A DNA stretch of 19,051 nt from CAZPRQ01 sp964589415 (GTDB lineage Bacteria > Patescibacteriota > Doudnabacteria > UBA920). A program made the position numbers and the translations under genes. Under the pieces are notes generated by a model, which saw only the letters and a list, made by a program, of their open reading frames with translations, had not been told where the DNA came from and did no database searches. The DNA lies in assembly GCA_964589415.1 (NCBI GenBank), contig CAZPRQ010000024.1, positions 1 through 19,051 of the forward strand, read 5' to 3'. Position 1 is the first letter of the stretch, and every line of letters begins with the position of its first letter. This document shows, piece after piece, positions 11,456 through 18,169 of this stretch.

Positions 11456-13123
11456 ATGGAAACTCAAATAAACGAAGCTCCAAAAGTTGATCTCCAAACA
11501 ACACCGGAATCAATTTTAAAACCCGAACAAGGCCTTAAAGGCATTCCCAAAAAAACCCTGGCCGGAGTGATTGTTTTGGTTATTGTTGGTCTGGCCGGGT
11601 ATTTTTTTGCGCACGCGAATCCTACTAAAGTCTGGCAACTGCTGCTAAAAGGGCATGAAAAAACCTCCTACCTAAGCCATACCAGCATTACTTATAAAGA
11701 CACCGGCGCAATAAATGACGCGAATCTTTTTCTCGGCATGGCTTTAAAAGATTTTACAATTAAAGTGGATATAGATTCGTATATTGACGAAACTGCCAAG
11801 GGATTTATTGACTCCTCAAATAAACTTACATATACCTTCTCCAGCGGAAATAGCAGTTTTTCTTCCGGTGTAGAAAGCCTTTCAAAAGACAATGTGGCAT
11901 ATATTAACATTGGCAGTAACCCGCTTTTAACCAGGTTTATAGGGGAGGAAGAGGACTTAAAAAAGTCTGACTGGATGAAAATAGACATGAAAGTACTGGA
12001 TGAATTAGCTAAAAATAAAGACTATACGAGCGAAGAATTCGCGAATTTTTATAGTGAAATCGCATCGCACGAATTTAAAACTAAATTGGGGCAAATTTGG
12101 ACTGAAGGGAATGTCATTCGCATTGGAAAAAGCCTGGGTTCAGAAAATATTAACGGTAAAAAGACGTATCACTTTGAAAACACAGTCGACAAAGAAGCCT
12201 TACGCAATGTCTTAAGTTTGTATATAGATGAGTTTGTTAAAAAACTCAATCTTAAAAAGGAAGAAGTTAAGCCAAACGACGCGGCTGCTTTTAAAAATGC
12301 AGTAGCTCAAATTTTACAAAAGATGGAAGTAAAAAAATTTGAAACCTGGGTAGGAGCCGGTAACGCCAGGCTCTACAGAGTTGTAATAACCGTGAGCATG
12401 CCGTCGTTTACCTCATTGGTAAATAATATTGACGGCAAAAACACGTCCTTCGCGCGTGATGAAATGCGCCTTCGCGGCATAGACACTTACACGGAAGCAC
12501 TCCGACGTTACGCGGAGGATTACCAAGGGTACCCGGAGAATTTGGATGAACTCCTTAACAAAAATGACAACACTAATAGTAGTGAACGTGGGTATACGGG
12601 CTCGTATCCTTATCTTTACCGCAAACCTGAAGCTCCGGAAAAAGCAGACGGTTCTTGCACAGACCAATACAAAGACTGGGTTTACAAGCCGGAAAATAAA
12701 ACGCAAAATTCCCAAGGACTTACCGTATATTCCAGCTACAAAATATACACCTGCTTAGGTGGCGCAACTGAAATTTATACCTATTACCTGGAAAACTCGA
12801 ACAGTGTGAGACATATAGGCAATGGCAAAAACGCATTTGTAGCTGGCATGCTTATAGCCGACCCAACAGGTTTTAATAATGGCAATTGTCCCGAGGCAGA
12901 TGAAGTATGTTTCAAAAATGGAAAGTTAATAGAGACAAGCGAGTCGGCCCAAGACAGGCGCATTCGTGAAACCATAGAAAATTTAGATTTTAACGCCGAA
13001 CTGACTTTTGAATCTGAATTTAAGGATTATGGGGAAAAACAGGAAATTCAGATCCCGACCAATTATAGCGATATACTTGAAAAGATAAAAAATTCCCGCG
13101 CTTACAATCAAAATTCACAATAA
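11456..13123 (+). CDS. Long membrane-anchored protein with pseudopilin-like Cys domain (paralog of the 6507 gene product)
   Basis: 555 residues. A 32-residue cytoplasmic start without the UBA-like module is followed by one membrane segment (33-52) and a large outer part. It aligns by eye with the protein at 6507 along this part: NINGKKTYHFENTVDKEALRN versus NGVKTYHYSNSFDKEAFKN, KFETWVGAGNARLYRVVI versus KFETWVGIEDKVLHKVVL, and YTEALRRYAEDYQGYP versus AASALELYYNDFGGYP, the pseudopilin-like helix-to-YP motif. Four Cys at 401, 433, 478 and 485 keep the X31 and X6 spacings of the paralog. The tail FNAELTFESEFKDYGEKQEI also matches. Function is unknown; an exported, probably disulfide-bonded surface protein is inferred. 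It has its own promoter. Confidence 0.78.
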   Translation: METQINEAPKVDLQTTPESILKPEQGLKGIPKKTLAGVIVLVIVGLAGYFFAHANPTKVWQLLLKGHEKTSYLSHTSITYKDTGAINDANLFLGMALKDFTIKVDIDSYIDETAKGFIDSSNKLTYTFSSGNSSFSSGVESLSKDNVAYINIGSNPLLTRFIGEEEDLKKSDWMKIDMKVLDELAKNKDYTSEEFANFYSEIASHEFKTKLGQIWTEGNVIRIGKSLGSENINGKKTYHFENTVDKEALRNVLSLYIDEFVKKLNLKKEEVKPNDAAAFKNAVAQILQKMEVKKFETWVGAGNARLYRVVITVSMPSFTSLVNNIDGKNTSFARDEMRLRGIDTYTEALRRYAEDYQGYPENLDELLNKNDNTNSSERGYTGSYPYLYRKPEAPEKADGSCTDQYKDWVYKPENKTQNSQGLTVYSSYKIYTCLGGATEIYTYYLENSNSVRHIGNGKNAFVAGMLIADPTGFNNGNCPEADEVCFKNGKLIETSESAQDRRIRETIENLDFNAELTFESEFKDYGEKQEIQIPTNYSDILEKIKNSRAYNQNSQ

Positions 13124-13151
13124 CAGGCAAAATAAATGAACTTTCCTTCTT

Positions 13152-13760
13152 ATGCAAACGCTACCCAAACAAGCCAATAGAGTTTTTAAAGGAATAATTT
13201 TTGACATTTACCAATGGCCGCAAAAAATGTTTGACGGATCTGTTGCGACATTTGAAAAAGCTATAAGACAAAATACCGTAGTGGTAATTCCGACAGTAGG
13301 GGAAAAAATAATTATGGTAAAGCAAAAACAACCGGGCATAAATTGGTTTTTTGACTTGCCCAGCGGAAGAATGGACAAACCGGGGGAAAGCCCTAAAAAC
13401 GCCGCTTTGCGCGAATTGAAGGAAGAAACGGGGTTAGTGCCAAGGACCATGAAACTTTGGAAAATCTATCATCCCAGTGGTAAGGTCATGCAGCAAGTTT
13501 ACTTTTTTATAGCCGGCGACTGTAAGAAAGTTGCCAAACAAATGCTGGATCCTGGTGAAAAAATAATTCCTTTCGAGGTTTCTTTTGAACAATTCCTCAA
13601 ATATACGGACAAGCATAATTGTTTTTTTGGACCGCTAATACTAGATGTATTACTTGCCAGAATTCATAAACCAAACAAAAATTATTTAAAAAATGCGGTT
13701 TTTGGTAAGTGGAAAAAGCCTCCCCAAATGCCCGCATATGGACCCAGAACCAACTGGTAA
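13152..13760 (+). CDS. Nudix hydrolase
   Basis: 202 residues. Nudix enzymes hydrolyse nucleoside diphosphates linked to another group; the DLPSG start of the box recalls ADP-ribose pyrophosphatase-like members. The Nudix box spans residues about 72-95: Gly72, Glu79, then Arg87-Glu88-Leu89, Glu91-Glu92, Thr93-Gly94-Leu95, so the metal-binding REXXEE core is present. The first part is off by one: Gly72 to Glu79 has six residues between instead of five, or position 73 is Arg where Gly is usual. The strand before it (VVVIPTVGEKIIMVKQKQPG) is typical, and no extra domain is visible. It follows the paralog gene by 28 bases and precedes the ATP synthase promoter. The substrate is not predictable. 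Confidence 0.88.
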   Translation: MQTLPKQANRVFKGIIFDIYQWPQKMFDGSVATFEKAIRQNTVVVIPTVGEKIIMVKQKQPGINWFFDLPSGRMDKPGESPKNAALRELKEETGLVPRTMKLWKIYHPSGKVMQQVYFFIAGDCKKVAKQMLDPGEKIIPFEVSFEQFLKYTDKHNCFFGPLILDVLLARIHKPNKNYLKNAVFGKWKKPPQMPAYGPRTNW

Positions 13761-13767
13761 AAGCGTT

Positions 13768-13795
13768 TTTGTCAAGTCACTAGAATATTGACAAA
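13768..13795. promoter_or_regulatory. Inverted repeat over the ATP operon -35 box
   Basis: TTTGTCAA (13768-13775) and TTGACAAA (13788-13795) are exact reverse complements separated by 12 bases. The right half contains the -35 TTGACA. It may be an operator or a chance echo of the -35 sequence. Confidence 0.4.
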
Positions 13796-13817
13796 TGGGG
13801 CATTTATTTACTATATT
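13788..13817 (+). promoter_or_regulatory. Consensus promoter of the ATP synthase operon
   Basis: A perfect -35 TTGACA (13788-13793), an 18-base spacer and TATATT (13812-13817). Transcription would start near 13824, about 29 bases before the first gene. It is the best sigma-70-type promoter in the window. Confidence 0.8.
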
Positions 13818-13852
13818 TAATGCGATATTTTAAATTTTGCGAATAAACCAAA

Positions 13853-14194
13853 ATGGATCAAAATGACAAGCAAAGTACAAAATACAGGGTACCGGGCAGG
13901 ATAAATTTGGATGAGCTGCACAGGGAAGAGCTGGAACTAAAGGACGCCCAAGAAGTTACACACCCCAAAAAAAGTCCAAAACTGCTTAACGCCATGTCCA
14001 TGGTCTCTGTCGGGCTGGACTTTGCGGTAATACTGGCAGCCCCTCTCATAATCGGAATTTACGTCGGCAAGTATATAGACACCAGAATGGGGACTAAATA
14101 CTGGGTTATTGTATGCTTGCTTGTTGCAATGGCAACTTCGGCAGTCGGCATTTACCGCCAGACTAAGCGACTAGCTAAATTAATGAAGAAATAA
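13853..14194 (+). CDS. AtpI/AtpZ-like ATP synthase accessory protein
   Basis: 113 residues at the head of the ATP synthase operon, the usual place for AtpI/AtpZ. A charged N-terminal region (1-45) is followed by two membrane segments (about 50-70 and 83-102) with the family-like pattern GLDFAVILAAPLIIGIYVGKYID and then KYWVIVCLLVAMATSAVGIY. These proteins help assemble the c ring or carry ions in some bacteria. The stop codon overlaps the start of atpB (TAATG), suggesting translational coupling. There is no Shine-Dalgarno; a consensus promoter lies about 35 bases upstream. Confidence 0.82.
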   Translation: MDQNDKQSTKYRVPGRINLDELHREELELKDAQEVTHPKKSPKLLNAMSMVSVGLDFAVILAAPLIIGIYVGKYIDTRMGTKYWVIVCLLVAMATSAVGIYRQTKRLAKLMKK

Positions 14195-15072
14195 TGGAAC
14201 TCCACTTACCGCCGCTTGCGGCAGAAACTATACATCATATTGGGAATTTTCCCATAACAAACTCTTACATAAACACCACGCTTGCCCTGGTAGTTTTTGT
14301 TTTGCTCGCAATAGCAGTTCAGCTGGGAATTCGTAAGTACTACTCAAAAGACATTGCACCCAAAGGATTTTTGAATTTCTTTGAGTGGTTGGTGGAAACC
14401 ATGTTCAGTTATTTGGACCAAGTAACTGGCGATCGAAAAAAATCGCTTAAATTCCTCCCAATAATTGGAGGTTTTTTCCTGTTTATTTTAATTGCCAACT
14501 GGATGGGACTGCTTCCCGGAACCGGCTCAATTACCATTACAGCTTTGCATAATGGTGAAGTTTCGGCATTACCCCTGTTAAGGCCCAGCAATACCGACTT
14601 GAATATGACTCTTGCCATGGCAATACTCGCGGTTGTTTCTTCCCATGTGCTTGGTATTGTTGCCATTGGCTTTTTTAAATACACAAACCGTTTTATTAAG
14701 CTGGGAGATTTGTGGAAGGCCATAATTTCCTTTAGTCCCGTAAACATTCTTACAGCGGTAATAGAATTTTTTGTAGGTATAATTGAAATATTTTCTGAAG
14801 TGGCTAAAATGGTTTCCCTGTCGCTAAGGTTGTATGGCAATGTTTTTGCCGGAGAAGTGTTACTCACTGTACTTGCCAGCCTAATGGCTTATGTGGTACC
14901 CCTGCCGTTTATTGGGCTGGAGTTACTGGTTGGTCTCATACAAGCCTTGGTATTTTCCATGCTAACACTGGTATACTTGAATTTGGCAACCACAGATACT
15001 CATGGCCATGCCGAAAGCGGCGAGGGAGCCGCGCACGCTGAAGCGGAAGAAAACCAGGTACCAGCAGTGTAG
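14194..15072 (+). CDS. atpB: ATP synthase Fo subunit a
   Basis: 292 residues with about six membrane segments. Subunit a forms the ion half-channels against the c ring. The essential arginine is Arg212 in SLSLRLYGNVFAGE, the hallmark of this family. ANWMGLLPGTGSITI and LIQALVFSMLTLVYLNLATTD are the other conserved helices. The C-terminal end is a His/Glu/Ala-rich tail (THGHAESGEGAAHAEAEE) beyond the last helix, not part of the usual core. Its start overlaps the stop of the preceding gene by one base. It is followed by a 229-base spacer before atpE, unusually long for this operon. Confidence 0.96.
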   Translation: MELHLPPLAAETIHHIGNFPITNSYINTTLALVVFVLLAIAVQLGIRKYYSKDIAPKGFLNFFEWLVETMFSYLDQVTGDRKKSLKFLPIIGGFFLFILIANWMGLLPGTGSITITALHNGEVSALPLLRPSNTDLNMTLAMAILAVVSSHVLGIVAIGFFKYTNRFIKLGDLWKAIISFSPVNILTAVIEFFVGIIEIFSEVAKMVSLSLRLYGNVFAGEVLLTVLASLMAYVVPLPFIGLELLVGLIQALVFSMLTLVYLNLATTDTHGHAESGEGAAHAEAEENQVPAV

Positions 15073-15301
15073 AAAGAGGGATAGGGGAACAATAACGAAA
15101 GCACCTACAATAACAATAACGGGAACGATAACAATAACAAAAAATATAAATCAAGTTTGTTTATCGACAATGTACAAATTTATAATTCGGTATATTTCGT
15201 AAAATTTGTGCATCAGTGGATAAATTAATTGACCACGCAAGACGACGTTAAATCATATAAAATAAAATCGTCGAGCAAGTGTGGACCGAAAGGATAAATA
15301 T
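15073..15301. other. Low-complexity spacer between atpB and atpE
   Basis: 229 bases without a supported gene. The first third repeats ACAATAAC-like units (about 15105-15140: TACAATAACAATAACGGGAA and on). Near the end, GACGA (15241-15245) and TCGTC (15269-15273) could pair across an AT-rich loop that contains a TATAAA box, and the spacer ends in the atpE ribosome site AAAGGA. It may raise atpE expression by an internal promoter or an unstructured leader. Confidence 0.5.
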
Positions 15302-15520
15302 ATGGATTCAGAATCCGTAATCGCCTTAGCCAAAGCTGCAACCATTGCCATTGGCGGCACTATGCCGGCATATGCAATTGGCAAAACCGCTTCCAAAGCC
15401 ATGGAAAGCATTGGCCGAAACCCTGAAGCAGTGGACAAAATTTTCGTACCAATGCTGCTGTCCTTGGCCTTTGCCGAAGCTATTGCAATTTACGCTTTGG
15501 TTATTACCTTTACCCTGTAA
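15302..15520 (+). CDS. atpE: ATP synthase Fo subunit c
   Basis: 72 residues, two membrane helices joined by the polar loop GRNPE (38-42). The ion-carrying carboxylate is Glu59 in SLAFAEAIAIYALV. The start at 15302 is chosen over an in-frame GTG at 15281 because it is preceded by GAAAGGATAAATAT, a proper Shine-Dalgarno that is rare in this window. Helix 1 reads GGTMPAYAIGKTASKAMESI. The usual GXGXGXG packing motif is here AXAXGXT, which changes how tightly the ring packs. The position that holds Gln in sodium-type c subunits is Ile, so proton use is more likely. A long hairpin lies just after the stop. Confidence 0.96.
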   Translation: MDSESVIALAKAATIAIGGTMPAYAIGKTASKAMESIGRNPEAVDKIFVPMLLSLAFAEAIAIYALVITFTL

Positions 15521-15525
15521 TTGAG

Positions 15526-15579
15526 TGATTTTAGATTTATTGACCCGGCTTTTCAGCGGATCAATAAATCGCTAAATCA
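15526..15579. promoter_or_regulatory. Long hairpin between atpE and atpF
   Basis: TGATTT (15526-15531) and ATTTATTGA (15535-15543) pair with TCAATAAAT (15561-15569) and AAATCA (15574-15579); CCG/CGG closes the top (15545-15547 with 15557-15559). No T run follows, so it is not a terminator. It could protect or process the atpE message, whose product is needed in many copies. Confidence 0.8.
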
Positions 15580-15592
15580 TTAAATAGATATT

Positions 15593-16168
15593 ATGGATTT
15601 ACTAAATATTCTCGACATTTTCATAAAAACTGCTCATGCTGCGACAGAAGCGGCAGGTGAAACGGAAAAAGTAAGCGGCATAGGCAGACTGGGTCTGGAC
15701 TGGAAATTATTTATTGCCCAGCTTTTTAACTTTGCCGTAATTATTGCCATTCTCTACAAATGGGTGTTTAAGCCGGTAGGAAAAAAGCTGCAGGAACGTT
15801 CAGATAAAATAGACAAGGCCTTAAAAGACGCTGCGGACATTGAAAGCCAAAAAATAGAATTCGACGAGTGGAAACAGCAATCAATGCAGGACGCCAGAAA
15901 AGAAGCCTCTGAAATTATTTCCAAAGCCGAAATGGAAGCTGTAGCGGAGAAAGAAAAAATTCTCGCCATGACAAAAGAAGAACAGTCTAAAATTTTGCGG
16001 CAGACCAAAGCACAAATACAGAGCGAACAAAAGCAAGCCGTAGAAGAAGCGAAAGCTGAAGTCGCGGATTTAGTTACCACGGCGGCAGAAAAAGTTTTAC
16101 GTTCAAAAATAGACGAGAAGAAAGACAAGGAACTTATTGCCGGCGCCATTAAAGAAGCCCAGGAATAA
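15593..16168 (+). CDS. atpF: ATP synthase subunit b
   Basis: 191 residues. After a short N-terminal region, a single membrane helix (about 38-58, LFIAQLFNFAVIIAILYKWVFKP) is followed by a long charged helix (about 65-190) that forms the peripheral stalk. The turn FKPVGKKLQERSDKID is typical. Subunit b holds F1 to subunit a through delta. The first 35 residues (including HAATEAAGETEK) are longer than in many homologues and look poorly conserved. There is no Shine-Dalgarno; the atpE-atpF hairpin lies just upstream. The delta gene follows 7 bases later. Confidence 0.94.
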   Translation: MDLLNILDIFIKTAHAATEAAGETEKVSGIGRLGLDWKLFIAQLFNFAVIIAILYKWVFKPVGKKLQERSDKIDKALKDAADIESQKIEFDEWKQQSMQDARKEASEIISKAEMEAVAEKEKILAMTKEEQSKILRQTKAQIQSEQKQAVEEAKAEVADLVTTAAEKVLRSKIDEKKDKELIAGAIKEAQE

Positions 16169-16175
16169 ATTATTT

Positions 16176-16568
16176 ATGAAATTTTCAAGCCAAGAATACG
16201 CCAAAGCTCTTTACCAGGCAGTTTCGGAAGTTTCGGGCAAAGACGCGGAAAAAGTTCTGGAAAATTTTGCCAAGATCCTGGCTGACATGGGAGATTTGGG
16301 CAAAATTGCGGAAATAGAAGCGGAATTTAACAAACTCATGCATAAGGAAACGGGTGTTATTCAAGCAGAAATTACCACGGCCAAGGGACTAAAATTGGAC
16401 AAAGAAAGCATGGACGGATTGAATAGGATTGCAAACGCAAAACTGCAGACACTTCAAAAAACTGACAATGAAATATTGGGCGGAGTGGTGGTAAAAATGG
16501 ACGACAAATTGGTGGACGGCAGCGTAAAATCCCAATTAGAAGAACTTAACCAGTTATTAAAATCATAA
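16176..16568 (+). CDS. atpH: ATP synthase delta subunit (OSCP), short form
   Basis: 130 residues from the ATG at 16176; the frame also opens at 16137, overlapping atpF, but MKFSSQEYAKALYQ is the natural family start. Delta links the b stalk to the top of F1. The N-terminal YAKAL helix motif and the C-terminal signature EILGGVVVKMDDKLVDGSVKSQLEEL are both present, so the gene is not truncated. Family members are usually about 175-185 residues. The missing part is in the middle and N-terminal helices, which suggests a reduced N-terminal domain. It lies between atpF and atpA in the standard order. Confidence 0.92.
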   Translation: MKFSSQEYAKALYQAVSEVSGKDAEKVLENFAKILADMGDLGKIAEIEAEFNKLMHKETGVIQAEITTAKGLKLDKESMDGLNRIANAKLQTLQKTDNEILGGVVVKMDDKLVDGSVKSQLEELNQLLKS

Positions 16569-16591
16569 TTCAAGATTTAACCGCAACATAT

Positions 16592-18121
16592 ATGCCATCA
16601 CACGAAGCTATTATAACGCAGCTTAAAGAAAAAATTTCACAGTATAAGCCAAAAACCAACGTGGAAAGCGTGGGTACTGTATTGGAAGTGGCGGACGGCG
16701 TTGCCCGTATTTCAGGACTAAAGGAAGTTGCCAGCATGGAAATGTTGGATTTTTCTGACAGCGCGGCTTCCTCCGGCATGAAGGATCCCATTTACGGCGT
16801 TGCGCTAAACCTTGAAGAGCATATGGTGGGAGCCATTATTTTAGGAGATTATTCGCAAGTCAGAGTGGGCGATACTGTTAGGTTGACTGGCAAAATCCTT
16901 TCCGTACCGGTGGGCGAAGCTCTAATCGGCAGGACAGTGGGCGCTTTAGGGGAAGCTAAAGACGGAAAAGGAAATATAGAAACTCAAAACTTTTATCCTG
17001 TTGAGAAAATAGCCCCGGGCGTTATTACGCGCGAATCTGTTAAACAGCCTGTGCAGACAGGTATAAAAGCCATTGACGCCCTTATACCGATAGGCCGTGG
17101 ACAGCGAGAACTTATAATTGGTGACAGGCAAACAGGTAAAACCGCAGTGGCAATAGACACCATTATAAATCAAAAAGGCCAAAACATGATTTGCATTTAC
17201 GTCGCAATCGGCCAAAAAGAATCGAAAGTCGCCAAAATTGTATCTACCTTGGAAGAACATGGCGCCATGGACTACACAATTGTTGTCTCCGCTTCCGCGT
17301 CCGAACCTGCCGCCATGTCATATATTGCCCCTTATTCAGGCTGCGCTATGGGTGAGTATTTTATGGATCAGGGCAAAGACGTCCTGGTGGTTTATGACGA
17401 TCTTTCCAAGCAAGCTGTTGCGTACCGTGAAATATCGCTTTTGCTTAGGCGCCCGCCGGGTCGTGAAGCTTATCCGGGCGATGTGTTTTATTTACATAGT
17501 CGATTACTGGAACGCGCGGCTAAACTAAATAAGGATTTTGGTGGTGGTTCGCTTACGGCATTGCCTATTATTGAAACCCAGGCCGGTGACGTTTCCGCCT
17601 ATATTCCAACCAATGTCATATCCATTACAGACGGGCAAATTTTCCTTGAAACGGACCTTTTCTACAAAGGAGTTAGACCGGCTTTAAACATTGGGATTTC
17701 TGTTTCTCGTGTCGGGTCTTCCGCCCAAACTAAGGCCATGAAAAAAGTAGCCGGCAAACTCAAGCTTAACCTGGCTCAATTCCGTGAACTGGAAGCTTTC
17801 GCGCAGTTTGGATCGGATTTGGACGAAACCACCAAAAGCCAGCTTGAACTTGGCCGCCGTATGAATGAAATTCTAAAACAGCCTCAGTACGCACCGGTAG
17901 CAATGGAAAACCAGGTATGTATTATTTATGGCGTAGCCAATGGCTACTTTAACCCCATACCGGTAGAAAAAATACATGAGGCGGAAAAAGCTTTTTATAA
18001 ATACATGTCTGTGCAGGGAAGGGAAGTACTGGAAGCAATCCAAACCAGCAAGGAATTGACCGAAGACACTGAAAACAAGCTCAAAAAAGCAATAGAACAA
18101 TTCCTTGAAACTGTAAAATAA
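16592..18121 (+). CDS. atpA: ATP synthase F1 subunit alpha
   Basis: 509 residues, full length. Alpha subunits alternate with beta in the F1 head and bind non-catalytic nucleotide. The P-loop is GDRQTGKT (177-184). VYDDLSKQAVAYR and RRPPGREAYPGD follow in order, and the arginine finger is Arg373 in SVSRVGSSAQ. The N-terminal beta-barrel domain and the C-terminal helical domain are both present. No insertion or missing motif is seen. It follows the delta gene by 23 bases without a Shine-Dalgarno and precedes a tandem decamer repeat. Confidence 0.98.
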   Translation: MPSHEAIITQLKEKISQYKPKTNVESVGTVLEVADGVARISGLKEVASMEMLDFSDSAASSGMKDPIYGVALNLEEHMVGAIILGDYSQVRVGDTVRLTGKILSVPVGEALIGRTVGALGEAKDGKGNIETQNFYPVEKIAPGVITRESVKQPVQTGIKAIDALIPIGRGQRELIIGDRQTGKTAVAIDTIINQKGQNMICIYVAIGQKESKVAKIVSTLEEHGAMDYTIVVSASASEPAAMSYIAPYSGCAMGEYFMDQGKDVLVVYDDLSKQAVAYREISLLLRRPPGREAYPGDVFYLHSRLLERAAKLNKDFGGGSLTALPIIETQAGDVSAYIPTNVISITDGQIFLETDLFYKGVRPALNIGISVSRVGSSAQTKAMKKVAGKLKLNLAQFRELEAFAQFGSDLDETTKSQLELGRRMNEILKQPQYAPVAMENQVCIIYGVANGYFNPIPVEKIHEAEKAFYKYMSVQGREVLEAIQTSKELTEDTENKLKKAIEQFLETVK

Positions 18122-18160
18122 TTTTGTTCAATTTTACTTAATTTTATTTAATTTTAGTTA
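18121..18160 (+). repeat. Tandem decamer repeat before atpG
   Basis: Four 10-base units: ATTTTGTTCA, ATTTTACTTA, ATTTTATTTA and ATTTTAGTTA (18121-18160, the first overlapping the last base of the atpA stop codon). The last three differ only at one base. It is an unstructured, U-rich stretch in the mRNA ending 9 bases before the atpG ATG. Confidence 0.85.
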
Positions 18161-18169
18161 ATCACTTGT

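Noticed and set aside
14409..14867. 152-codon minus-strand frame inside atpB
   Set aside because: atpB is certain on the plus strand. The opposite frame reads as biased shadow sequence.
15002..15202. Short plus-strand frame spanning the atpB end and spacer
   Set aside because: Translates to Thr/Ile repeats from low-complexity DNA and overlaps atpB in another frame; no ribosome site.
15754..16149. 131-codon minus-strand frame inside atpF
   Set aside because: Ser/Phe/Ala-rich mirror of the b-subunit coiled coil with no start signals.
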